This document shows positions 1 to 10,703 of a stretch of 64,000 nt of DNA, one piece after another. The notes beneath the pieces are model-generated. The model searched no databases and was not told where the DNA came from. It saw nothing but the letters and a program-made list of their open reading frames with translations. The translations under genes were made by a program, and so were the position numbers. Source of the DNA: Mycogone perniciosa (taxonomy: Eukaryota; Ascomycota; Sordariomycetes; Hypocreales; Hypocreaceae); contig JAOALB010000013.1 in NCBI GenBank assembly GCA_025331125.1, positions 62,001 to 126,000 of the forward strand. Direction: 5' to 3'. Every line of letters begins with the position of its first letter. Position 1 is the stretch's first letter.

Positions 1-319
1 CCCTTGAGGAGCATCCCAATGGCGTTCATTGCCGCCGTCGAGTTGGGGTTTGCTTGAAGTGCTCTCTCATAGGCGTGCATTGCCTCGTCAGGTACGCGCA
101 GGAGTTCAGAGAAGCTCCCTGTGCCTTGGTCAATGAAGAGTTCGATAATGCCAAGGCCACGAAAGACTACATACCAATCTGCAGCCAGACAGCCTCGTTC
201 ATGGCAGCAATCTGGTGCGAGGGGTTAAAATGGCCTTGTTGGACATTTTGAGGTGGCGCCACGGGAGGAGCCTGGTGCTGCATCTGCATCATGGTTGGCG
301 ACGGGTGATGGTTCGCCAT
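1..319 (-). CDS. ssn6: Cyc8/Ssn6-type TPR corepressor, 5' end only (partial)
   Basis: Only the first two exons lie in the window: 319-175 and 118-1, with a 56-bp GTATGT...CAG intron (119-174). The protein starts MANHHPSP and has a short Gln/Pro/His-rich lead. The sequence HQIAAMNEAVWLQIG then runs across the splice into SFSELL and a first TPR repeat (DEAMHAYERALQANPNS). A Q/H-rich N-terminus leading straight into TPRs is typical of Cyc8/Ssn6 (Neurospora RCM-1). In that family, the TPR protein pairs with Tup1 and is recruited by DNA-bound repressors to silence glucose-repressed, developmental and other regulated genes in the nucleus. The ATG at 319 is in frame with the TPR and is the first Met of the run. 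The rest of the gene is outside the window, so its length and C-terminal disordered tail cannot be judged. The family call rests on about 85 residues. Confidence 0.8.
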
Positions 320-3300
320 CGCGACGGGGCCGCCAGAAAGCTATCGCGAGGCGGTTGGCGGTGTAGTATACGGTCGAAGCCCGGATGTAGAGGTGTCGAC
401 GCGAAGATATGAGAGGCTTGGAGATGGCGATGAGCGTGTCGAGTAGGGTAGAGGCAATGACGGTGATGTCCAATGCCTCAAGGTCCGCCCAGCGACACCA
501 CGCAGCGCATGAATCGAGAGCAAGGCTACCCCCAGAAAAAAACCCGAGTCGGAAGGAAAGGGGCACAGGAGTCGCCGGTGAGGCCAAGATCTATTAGTGA
601 GGGCGACCGAGATCGCGGAAACAGTCGAGATCTGCGGGAGCCGTCAGAGCTGGTGTTGTGGTTGAACGCAGTGGAGGGGAGGAAGAGGAAACAGGTAATT
701 GGGGAAGAGGAAAGGCTGTCTGGTGGAGGAAGGACTTGCGCTGCTGAGCCGAAAACTCCCCTTACCCATGAGAAATGGGAGGGAACGGACACACTAGGCT
801 CACGGTGGCGTGCGGCAGCGAAGCGAGCGGGGCCACCCATGCAGTTGCAGGTCTTATTTACGTCTTGGGTCTGGCTTGGCTGGGTCTGCCCTGCCGAGTA
901 GCAGTGGGGCAGTGGGTCCGTGTTTGGGTTGGGGATACGTACCTATTACCACGTAGTGCCCGAGGCCGGGCCACAATTTGTCAAGCCCACACACACTGAC
1001 TAACGACGATGGAACAACAAGCACCAGAGAGTGACGGGTCGCGGCGAAAGGGAAAAAAGCTGGGGCAGCAAACCGGAGTCTGACGCATTTCCCATGGGGC
1101 CCATGTGCACCACTAATTATCCCCCGACGCCACCGCTGAAATCACCACCACATACGGAGCACTTGTACTTTGCAATAGTACCTAAGTAGTAGACGATAGC
1201 TACGAGAACGGAGATGAGCTAATTTTCCGGTTCGATGAGAGTTGAGTCTGCTCTAGTAGCAGTATAGTACTGATACGGTTACGGCTTCTTTCAACACCAG
1301 CCGCTTGTTGCCGTGCGCTATTCACAATCAGAGTTTTTAGCTTCTCCAACATACCTCAAATCGCACTGGCGAAGGATTAACCGAAATTTACTTCGTAGAT
1401 ACTAAGAGGAAATGCTCTGTAGCGCCCTCGTTCAAATGCAGACATTGCGCTTCCCGCCCGAACCACACTTCTTGCGAAACAAGGAATCCTCAGGAAAGGC
1501 GATTTCCGTACTCCATACTCCGTAAGGCTATTATAATACATACGCCGTACTTCGTACAAGTTGAGACGACGGCTTGCCGGCAGAGGCTCTTATTGGCTAA
1601 TAGCTACCTTACGTAAACACAATACTAGTACTTCCTATGTAAAGTGTCAGTGAGTGCTGAGTGTGACACCACACCATCGATCTGACGAAAGACCCGATGC
1701 TTCTCACTCAACTGATTGGTGAATCATGAGAACCGATAGTCCGTGATTACACTGTGAGGCGGCGTCCCTCGTTGAGAAGTGGTATAATAGTCCTGTGATC
1801 CCGGTACCAGTCTTCGCTCACAATGCTTTGTATTGTTTACCTTGATTCATTCACACAGAGGTCAGACCATGATGAGAATACAAGTTCTTTCGCTTCTTCT
1901 AGAGTACGAGTCCTATCGTATTTTCGCCTCTGGTCGCAAATGGCGGCAGCAGGTCGGAGGCGATACGGGCCCTCTCTTTCGGTATCAGGATTGGAATCGC
2001 AGGACTGATAGCAGTAAAACATGCATAGCCTGGGCAACCATCAGGGCACGAGCTCCCTTATTTTTGGCATGCTCCTATCCTTGGCAGTGCCAGTTGTCGA
2101 TGATGGTGGGTTTCAGCCCCGGCGCGGACGGGGAAATTTGTCGGTGGCTCGTGGCCATGCACTGTCAGCAAACTGCCCCGGTTTTTACCGCGTAAAATTA
2201 ATACGGGACGCTGGAGGAAGAGGCACGGAGTAGTACAAAGACGCAAACGTATATCGGCGGCGGTATCCGAGTCATTAATAATTAGTCGTGGATAACGGTG
2301 AGAAGCTAAGAGGTCAGCCAGCATACTCTGCCCCTGCACGAGAATATCATCGTTCTATGTACGAAGTACGAGTAGTAGTACGAAGTAGTCATGCTGGAAT
2401 CGATGATAAGAGAGGGAGGATAGTGTAGACAACGGCAGCACTCCGCATCTTTGTCTTGGCATGTGCTCTTGCATGCAAGCATGGGAGCTCCGTCTGCACG
2501 AGCACGGCAACGACGGGGAAGAAGGAGAAGGGGAGGAAAAGTTTGTCAGCCCGTGATGTCGATGATAGCGAAGGAATGGAGTTGGGGCTCGCTCATCTCA
2601 TAAATAATAAAGAGGCATGGGCCATAAGGGCACAAGTCAATGGGGCGATTACCGGGCTAGGTCTGGGAATGGATGGTCAGGCCCAGGGGTGACGAAAAGC
2701 AACGGGCGATCACGTTACCTGCAACGCAGGGCCAAAGTGCCAGGTAAGGTAGCCACTCAAATCCTTCAGCCACAATCAGCAAAGCCGTATCTTGCATTCG
2801 GCTTTTTTCTGTAGCCAAGGGGCCATTATTACGTTACATAATCCACACGGTGTTCCATATGCTCCAGGTCCGGTTGGTCTTTGCTGCCCCAGGCATGCAT
2901 GCACATATTACACCACCCTTTTTTTTCCGGTTCTCGACTTCCATTTCCAGCAGCGGAGCACAATGGCGCAAGCAGGTTGTTTTTGCATTTCCCCCCCTTC
3001 CACAGGGGTGCAGAAGCGCAGCAAAGACCACTCACTGACCACCAGGGATCCTAAGTTGGGCCCTGACGGGTGGGGAAAGACTGGGAGGGGGGTTGGCGCA
3101 TTGGGGTGCATCGCTCGCAGGCAGGCAAAGGACAGCCAACAACAAGCAGGGCATGAGCAGTCCATGCATGAGTGCATTAGTCGATGACGGATTGCTTCTC
3201 AAGAGACGGCGAATGTGCATGCGTGTTTCGCTCGGTCCGCAAGATACGGTCTGGCCTGTCCGGTACGTACCTCCAACACCGTTGCCACCCCCGAACTCAG

Positions 3301-5429
3301 ACTGTCTCACACGCCCCCTCCACCTTCTCCACCTCACACCCTTCCAAAAAGACCATGACCCATACCTGTGGGTCATGGTTGAGCCGCCAAGCCTCTCTAG
3401 GTCGCGCTGAGCACACTGACGTGCCACAAGCCAGCCGCCGACGGATCTGGCCATCTGGACTGGGGGCTTTCTTAGCTTTTGGTCCCTTGTCCAGAGACGG
3501 ACGCCACGGATGGTGGACACCCCCAGGGCAGCGTGTGAGGTGCTCACCACTATCTCCCACGCTGCGGCTCGACTCAGCAACCCAACAGCGGTGGAGTGAG
3601 TGGCTGTCGCTGCTCGGTTTCACTGAATCAATCTCTCGCAAAGGTACCTTAAGGTAGTAATAGTAGTACGTGCTATTTCTGACCTTTACGAGTATGTACC
3701 TTTGCGCCTACGACATCGTATGTACGCACAGCAGCACCCCTTGGCCCCCCGCCCCAGGCTGCAGAGTTGAGCCGTGCTTTGCCAGTTTTGGCTGGTCGCC
3801 GTCAATCTTCCATCCCTCCCTGTCTCACTCCTCAGAGGTGAGTCGCCAGATTCCCGCGTGCTCGGCTTGGCTGCTTTGTTGTACATACATACTACATACA
3901 TGCATTCGTTGCGCAGAAGAGCAGCACGCAACTAATATGTATGCTGTGCTTTCACCCCCGCTGGGAAATACCTACGAGTACGCTGTGCTTCCTTGGGGAA
4001 CAACGCCCGTCGTTTGTTTCTACCCGTCCCACGACGTTGCACGATCCAACACAGCACAGTCCTACAGCAGACAAGGGAACAGCGTACGGCACACAGGTGT
4101 CGATAAGTGACCTGCCGGTCTCGTGGGAAAGGTGATCTGCTGCCATTGTACTTCGTATCACCCTATCATCCGCTGTCGTCGCTGTTTGCCCCGAAGAGGG
4201 CGTCGCACTCGCCACGAACCTCTAGAACTTCTGACCGCCAGCCACCTCTGTACTCGTACTGAACAGTTGTGTTTTTGTCCACTCCGTCGAGTTCGGCCAT
4301 CATCCATCGATCGCATCGCGTCGGTAATCCTACCCAGGACTAGAGAGCTAATCATGCTTGCCAACGTGCGCCAGCCGATCCAAGATAAGATACGTACCAA
4401 GCACCAGCGGCCAAATGATCCTTGTGAAGGGCTCTGCCGCCTGCTCCACCCCCATGGCACCAGAAAAAGAAGGGTTGGGCCTTGAAAACAAAGAGCCGAC
4501 CGCCGGTGCGTGGTGCATGTGCTTCTTCCATCTGTCATGAGCCGTTCTGTGGAAGCCTGCCTAGTAGCACTTCGCACGCAAAGAACAGAAGCACAACTAT
4601 CGTGTGGCACAATTGCGATGAGAGGTTTGTTTGGTGGGCATTGTTTCCCCTGGTACGCGAGCACACACAAGCCATGGAGCCTCATCATCAGCGCTAAAAG
4701 AGCCTAAACAGTGAGCCACCAGCCGCCAGCCACTGAAAGCCACTGAAAGCCACCGACAGCCACATTCGCACTGACGGGAGCAGGTTTCAGAACGTCACGT
4801 TTTCCACAGCAGCCATGTAGCTGGCGAAAGCCATTGGTTGGCTGTTGCGCGATGTTACCCTCTCAAATGTGATGGCGAAACAACCTTCTATGCAAGCCGC
4901 AGATGTAGGCCCCTTGTCAATAGGACCGCATCGATATTTCATTTGTTGCGAGCATCTGCAGATTACCCCGACCTGTGACTCGGCACAACTAGAATCAACC
5001 TTGAAACAGTAAAACTCTTATCAACCCCGAATGGGAATTCCCCAACAGGCAAGTCCCGGACGACAATTGCTAGTAAAATATTAGTACTACTTCGTACTCC
5101 GAATGAAGTACTAACACTAGGTAGTATGCACTGCTAACTACCCTATAAACAACAGGCAGTTATTCCGATCGCGAGGTATCCAAGTCGGATTATAAGTCAC
5201 AAACATATATGTACTCCGTAATAGTGTACCGCTCATTTGAATTATTAATAATCGGGTAAATGCTATAACCCGACGCACATGGCTCGATATCTTCCCTGCT
5301 AGACAACGCTATGATAACATAGTCACACACAAACACTTCAGCCGGTCTTATAATCTCCGAAGGAACCCTGACCCAAGTACCAAAACCAAATCATTTTGAT
5401 ATATAATATTTACCTACACCAGTTCCCCC
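320..5429. other. 5.1-kb gene-free upstream region of the Cyc8 gene
   Basis: I find no convincing coding exon here. Open frames are short and of random composition, and none has splice sites joining conserved-looking segments. The part nearest the corepressor start (320-1000) is purine-rich on the plus strand, so pyrimidine-rich on the corepressor strand, and probably includes its long 5' UTR. Copies of the dispersed GTACGGAGTAC/GTACGAAGTAC word occur at about 1507-1559, 2355-2390, 5088-5115 and 5210. A small tandem repeat lies at 4714-4763. Confidence 0.6.
4714..4763. repeat. Short tandem repeat of AGCCACTGAA-like units
   Basis: Four to five imperfect units of about 10 bp built on AGCCACtGAA/AGCCACCgac lie head to tail. 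Two adjacent copies, AGCCACTGAA and AGCCACTGAA, are identical. They sit in the gene-free region between the Cyc8 and TMEM115-like genes. No function is evident. Confidence 0.5.
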
Positions 5430-6575
5430 TTAACTCCGTTGGGCGTCCTCCTCTTGATCCGGGTCAAACTTGGTCTCGCCGAGCATCGGTCCCGGCTCCG
5501 ACCTCATAGCGGCTTGCGCGCTCGCCTGGGGCTGCGTCTGTACCGTCGGGCCAGTGGGCTGAGCGGGAGGAGGCTGTGAAGTCTGCTTCGCCGTTGCTGC
5601 GTGCAGCCTCTGATCCAGTGCCCTCAACGCAATGGCTCTCCTCCTCTCTGCCTCCGCGCGGGCACTACCGGGAGCACCCCTATGTAGAAAGTTATCGCTG
5701 CGATTCATACTCACGTCGCCAGGTGATACTGGCTTGCATAGGCGGATCACGACAAGTATGTTATAAACTTGGTCCGCAAAAGCAGCCACGAAAGGCTTAA
5801 CCGGCCCTGGGAAGAATTCGGCAAAGGCGAACGTTTCACTTGCGTCTCCGCGCAGTGACGTAGGTTGTGCCATGTCAAGATCAGGAAAGACCATCTTGTA
5901 GAATCGCAGATATGTCCAGCTCGTGAGGAATCCGAAGACGGCGAGCCAAAAGGCTGCCCGCGAAAGCAGTGGCGTAAGAGAGAGGAGGGAGACGATGCCG
6001 ATGTAGAGGAGCGGAAATCTCGGTACTCGCAACGATACAAGCCCTCGGAATAGTGTCACGGTATGCGCAGGCACGAGTTGGCTGAAGGCGACGAGGAACG
6101 AGATCTGGAACGGGATGGTTCCCCCAATGACGGTAAGACTGCCACAGCATCCAAGGTTAGCGGGGAGTCAGGGGAGCGACAAGGCGAACAGCACGTACGT
6201 CCAATTCTGGTTCCGTGTTAAAGAGAACAGGAGAACCATGACGACAAAGGCCAGGAGGTTTGGAATCAAAGAGACAATGACCAAAAACTTGGCTAGGTCT
6301 GCCGACGACCAAGCTCTCTCCAGATATCTTCCGCCATGGTACAAGGTCACAGCACCCAACCCAAACGTGAAGATGTTGCCCTCAACCAGGGAAGAGGTAA
6401 GGAATGTCCAGGGATATATGATGGAAAGCTGAGGAACCAGCGTCAAGTATGGGATGAGGATATCTGCATTCTCCGACCATTGACGGTATCGTATCGCAGC
6501 GCTCAAGACGGACTGGAAGAGAAGAGTGCCGAGCAAGGCTCGAGTGACTGGCGGGATGTTTATTCGGGGAGGCAT
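5430..6575 (-). CDS. TMEM115-like (rhomboid-related) Golgi membrane protein
   Basis: Two exons, 6575-6199 and 6138-5430, are joined by a 60-bp GTACGT...CAG intron that restores frame (NQNWT/LTVIGG), giving 361 aa. Several hydrophobic segments fill the first two thirds (VTRALLGTLLFQSVLSAAI, LTLVPQLSIIYPWTFLTSS, FLVIVSLIPNLLAFVVMVLL, VSLLSLTPLLS, AAFWLAVFGFL). They are followed by a cytosolic-looking tail with RRRAIALRALDQRLHAA and a Pro/Gln-rich acidic end. This order fits the eukaryotic TMEM115/DUF1751 family, which has the rhomboid fold without a protease dyad. Human TMEM115 is a Golgi protein implicated in retrograde transport and glycosylation. I see no Ser/His catalytic pair. A GTGAGT...TAG stretch at about 5683-5717 could mimic an intron, but at 35 nt it is too short and reads through in frame. 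Family call good; cellular role inferred. Confidence 0.85.
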
Positions 6576-7680
6576 GGCGATCGGGATAGAGATATAAGTC
6601 GCAGTCTTGCTAAGGGGTCATTTGTTCGTGGTAGGAAGAATAATGGCGTTTCCCCACTTGGCGCTGGTAGCCTCTGCCGTTTCTGTTGCTCGTTATCGCG
6701 AGTTGTGCTCTTTCAGTGAAGCTTGGCAGCAAGAGCCTCACGTCCAGGGATCGTGATGCGAAAAGGCCACCAAGCCGAATTAGGCGATCTGGCATTGAAA
6801 TTGCGGCCTCAGGCAACAAATGGGTTGGGACTGAATGAGGATGAAGGAGTCTGGCAGCAACTAAATCACGACGAGACACTGAAGATATTGGATCCATTTC
6901 TTCACAGTGAATCTCTGTATTTCACTGTCTGTTTTTTCTTTCTTATTTCCACTGGCGTCAACGGCAAGGCGGGAGGCTTTGGTATTGCGATGTGTGGATG
7001 TATAAAGTCGGAAACCTATTGGTCACCCATCACAAAACAATATCCCTCATTCCGAGTCGTTCGTCACAAATCGGACCCTGAAGTGACTGTCTTGGATCGT
7101 CGATATCGCAGTGCTTATGCAGGTGAGGAGATGTCTGGTGAGCCCTTAATATCATGCTGGCCTATTTTTACACTAAAGTGATATCACCAATGAATAAGCT
7201 TATGGTACTCCGTAGATCATGTGATGGATCCCCGGAATCCGGCGATGTACATACATAGAACAGCACTGGCTGGACTGCACATCGAGTTCGTAGTACTACA
7301 GAGAAGCAGTCGTCACTCTGCATGATGCCTCTCTTCTTCGGATTCGCTCGGTATTTGCGAGCACCCGATAAATGTGGTAGTATTATATCCCCATCCAGCA
7401 GCCCAACGGACGGCGGCTTGCTGGGCGTTGCTGCATATCAAGGAACCTCGGCAGTCTACTTCCAGGCCACATATTCACTAACCATTGACATGCAAACTGA
7501 GTTTGCAAGCTTATTAGTATGTGTGTGGAGTGGGTGCCTACCGGTGCAGACCACATGTACGTAATAAACCGCAGACAAATCCGTGGTGGCCTATTGGTAG
7601 ATTGACGAGAACCGAACGGCGCGATATCAGAGTGGTATCAGTGTTGGGCTTGCAGGTCTCTGGCATCCGTACATATTGAT

Positions 7681-7842
7681 TACTTCGTACTCCGTACATG
7701 GTTAGCCAAAGCATGTCGATGCGCTCAATGCAGCAATGCACATTGCACATGTGCTCCGTACTAGCAGTGCTCCGTACTCCGTAGCATGTAAGAGTACGGA
7801 GTACGTACTAGGTATGTACATATGTACTCGTATGTACGGAGT
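7681..7842. repeat. Cluster of GTACTCCGTAC/GTACGGAGTAC palindromic words
   Basis: Seen directly: TACTTCGTACTCCGTAC at 7681, then CTCCGTACTAGCAG, TGCTCCGTACTCCGTA, GAGTACGGAGTACGTAC and TATGTACGGAGTT. Five or six copies of the core CTCCGTA or its reverse complement TACGGAG lie within about 160 bp of non-coding DNA. Confidence 0.65.
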
Positions 7843-7971
7843 TCCCCACCGTTTGTTTGTGCCTCAAGATCCACGTTCCCTTGTCAATACGTATCATCTG
7901 CACGTAACCATATTAGTGCGATAGTGTGTGGGGTGAGTGTGAAAAGCGTCATCTCAGAGACACCCGGCGCT

Positions 7972-8032
7972 ATTACCTAGGTAGTATTATTCATAATACG
8001 GAGTACGAAGTATATACTACCTAGTAGGTAAT
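7972..8032. repeat. Imperfect inverted repeat enclosing a GTACGAAGTA word
   Basis: The left arm, ATTACCTAGGTAGTAT (7972-7987), pairs with the right arm, ATACTACCTAGTAGGTAAT (8014-8032). The right arm carries a 3-nt insertion relative to the left, and the loop is 26 nt containing ACGGAGTACGAAGTA. It could form a stem of about 16 bp. It does not look like a transposon end because no open frame or target duplication is visible. Confidence 0.55.
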
Positions 8033-8603
8033 CTTCATCATGATTCTTTCGGTACGGAGTACGAAGTACGTATCATGGATTTTAACAGCACGGCATTGAC
8101 GAGATAGGTACGGAGTAGAGCTCCCTCTGTCTATTTTAGGCCTTTCTGAGGAGAGAAAGGTATGGATTAGCCGCTCGGTTTGAGTCAGTGCTTCTTGGCT
8201 CCGTCATCCATCCACATCTCTGGCACTCGGCTCTAACAATACGGAGGAAGAGGCTATGGCATTCATCCTATCCCACCCCTGTCCCCGGCACACATTGCAG
8301 CCGTCACGACCACCCCTGCACGGATGCATTTCACAACGGCATGAAGGGGACAGCAGCTTGGCGCCGGCGCCGCCAACACTCAGACACACACAAAGCCGCC
8401 GCCCGCCCCTTTTTCATCGACTGTGACCAGTGCCACGTAGGCCGCGATAGAGTCACCTCACCCTCCCAAACGTCTGTTCCCCGGAGAGTCGCTACTACGA
8501 TAATTTGGGGAAGCCGGGCGAATTACCTGAAGGGTATGCCGAAGGTCTCCTAAAGGTATTCCGCCTCCTCCCTCCATCTCAGGACCACTGTACGACTCGG
8601 TAT

Positions 8604-8637
8604 GAAGTACGGAGTACTCCGTACTCGTACTTCGTAC
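8604..8637. repeat. Near-perfect palindrome made of GTACGGAGTAC words
   Basis: The stretch reads TGAAGTACGGAGTACTCCGT followed by ACTCGTACTTCGTA. The core GTACGGAGTACTCCGTAC is fully self-complementary, and the outer GAAGTAC/GTACTTC arms extend it with a small asymmetry. It is non-coding. Confidence 0.65.
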
Positions 8638-10220
8638 ACAACTCCACGAGGTGAAAATACGATTTCCGACATCGTTATTATTAGTGCCAGCGTATGAGAC
8701 GGAATCTTAATTTCGGGTCGCTTTGGGTGCTTAGGGTAAGTCAGTCAGCCCAGTGTGCTGGGGAGGCGCCTACGCATCGGGGGATAAAACTGGACCAGGC
8801 CTGTTGGTGTGCAAGACTATTTGCTGTGGGTGAGGGCTGGCGTCCTTCTTTCTGGCCTTCCACGAGCTAAGGTGCATTGATAGAATCCCGTGGTCTCTAA
8901 AACGGACCTGGGAGAGCGACCAAGGATATCCCCTGTGGGGCCCGGGATGTCCAGGTACCTGTACGAGGCCATCCCCCATTTAGTAGCCGATCTGCATCAG
9001 TCTCAGATTTCAGAGAATGCAAGCAGCCCATTTGTGTGGGAGAGATCATGGGGGAGGGCGGCCCAGGTTCTTTTTCCCTTTCTTCGATAGGGACCCGATC
9101 CCAGGAGAGTCACGACAGACAGTCAGACAAACAGCCGCCGGGATCCTGACCCCCCAAAGTGAGTCTGGCAGGGAGAACGACAAGAGACTGTTTTTTTATC
9201 CAGAGACGAGACAGCAACGCCATGTTGTGTGCTTGGATCGGAATCGAATCTGGATTTCTCCGGACTGACGGCGGAAGAGGCGAGCCAAATACGCACAAAA
9301 GACCCGGCTGCAGTTTGCCACCAGATTGATGAGGCTTTTGGGACTACGATGCCTTGGGCTAGACCGGGGCCGCTTGACCCTCCTCGCACTCTCACCCAGT
9401 CCACAGCCAGTTTCGGACTTGTAGATTTATTTTTCCTGTGAGAGGCCCGTGACGATACCTAGGTTCCAATATTTTGGCAGATCGGTCGTCAGTAGTGCGG
9501 GACGCTTTGGCGCAGCCTCCCTGTCGAGTCTCGCCTCCAGAGACAGTCAAGTCGAGATTGATCACTGAAGCAGGCCAGCACGAAGCGTGGGCACGCTGAC
9601 TGACTGACACTCAAGCGCCGCGGACACTGAGCCGGACGCCACTTGCATTTGCTTTTCCATCGCTTCTGTACTGCTATGAGTACGCGGCGATGCCGCAGCA
9701 TGTCGATGCCGGTAATAAAGTTCAGATGGAGCAGGTACGTACCGGTTCCGATGCACGCATTCGAGGTACTTTGTACTTTGTACATGGCAGAGACAAAAAC
9801 CACCCTCACACTGCCTTTTAACAAATGGTCCCCGCAGGCCGCTGTTGCTCGAGACGGTACGTACCTAGAACCCCGTACTCTCCGTACGAAGGGGTACCTC
9901 GGTGCTCCGCACAAAACGGGGGAGTCTCGTGGTACCGGTGAGTTTGCTGCGCCAGCCAAAAGACCCCGTCACACTCCCGTTGCCCTACCGCCATGCCATC
10001 TCGTTCCTCTGCACCTGAGCCTTTGACCTAGCGCCAGAACCAATCCACTGTCGCGTCCAACAAGGCACGGTACGAACTGCAACGTCCGCGCGGTACCTCC
10101 ATGTACCTAATCTGGCGGACGGACGCAAGGGTCTGGTTGGTGTCGGCGACTTCTCCGAGCATCTACTAGGTAGGTTTCCCTGTGAAGATGCCATGTCTTG
10201 GAAAAAGCTGCTGTGATTCT

Positions 10221-10246
10221 TGTGTGTGTGTATGTGTGTGTGTGTG
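10221..10246. repeat. (GT)n microsatellite
   Basis: TGTGTGTGTGTATGTGTGTG continuing with TGTGTG is a dinucleotide run interrupted once by TA. It lies about 460 bp upstream of the Sif2-like gene. Confidence 0.8.
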
Positions 10247-10401
10247 AGCCTTGAGTACGGAGTAGCACTATTGCCTTTTATCTCAACAACTGTCTGGATT
10301 GGACGGAAACCCCCATAGCGCGCCCCCAGGTAGCACTGATCGTACCTTGCGCCCACGCTTTAAATGATGTGCCAGCTACAGATGCAGTGCAGTCCACCAG
10401 T

Positions 10402-10516
10402 GAGGTACCTCGGCGCTTCTCTTGTCTGGGCGCCAGCGGAGGTACCTCGAGGTACACCGTACCTCCCAGCACAACACAGCATGGGAATAAGGCCAATGTA
10501 CCGGCAGAGGTACCTT
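10402..10516. promoter_or_regulatory. Cluster of GAGGTACCTC palindromes upstream of the Sif2-like gene
   Basis: Two perfect 10-bp palindromes GAGGTACCTC (10402-10411, 10439-10448) are followed directly by the inverted repeat GAGGTAC-ACC-GTACCTC (10449-10465) and then GAGGTACCTT (10507-10516). They fall 190-300 bp before the ATG at 10704, where promoter elements are expected. Related GGTACGTACC/GGTACCTCG words lie at 9730-9905. Repeated dyads at promoter distance suggest a dimeric DNA-binding protein; that is inference. Confidence 0.4.
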
Positions 10517-10703
10517 TTGCCGACCGAGAGCGATGGTGGATTCATCTCTTTCTTGAATCTTCACTCACTCACTCCCTCACCATCACCAACTGCCATCTCA
10601 CTCTGGCAGCCTCACGACGAGCCCGTTTGCTTCTCTTCGCCTGCAGTCACGCCTGTGTCGACAAACTGTGACACTGCCGCCACCTGCGGCGCGCCCCGGC
10701 ACC

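Larger units (their letters stand above)
6576..10703. other. 4.1-kb gene-free region rich in palindromic words
   Basis: No exon chain could be built on either strand. The longest frame, 6723-7181 plus, has no recognisable content and overlaps the probable leader of the TMEM115-like gene. The region holds the densest copies of the GTACGGAGTAC/GTACGAAGTAC word in this half of the window (7681-7842, 7972-8120, 8604-8637). It also holds a GT microsatellite and a group of GAGGTACCTC palindromes just before the Sif2 gene. It probably carries the extended promoters of both flanking genes. Confidence 0.6.

Noticed and set aside
473..901. 142-codon plus-strand frame upstream of the Cyc8 gene
   Set aside because: Composition is random, no domain is seen, and it lies antisense to the likely Cyc8 leader. 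No supporting splice sites.
3670..4110. 146-codon plus-strand frame
   Set aside because: Looks like translated intergenic DNA (Cys/Ser/Tyr-rich, no pattern), with shadow frames on the other strand.
5683..5717. Possible 35-nt GTGAGT...TAG intron in the TMEM115-like gene
   Set aside because: Shorter than any other intron here, lacks a CTAAC branch site, and the read-through keeps frame.
6723..7181. 152-codon plus-strand frame next to the TMEM115-like gene
   Set aside because: No recognisable content, non-ATG start, and it overlaps the expected 5' region of the minus-strand gene.
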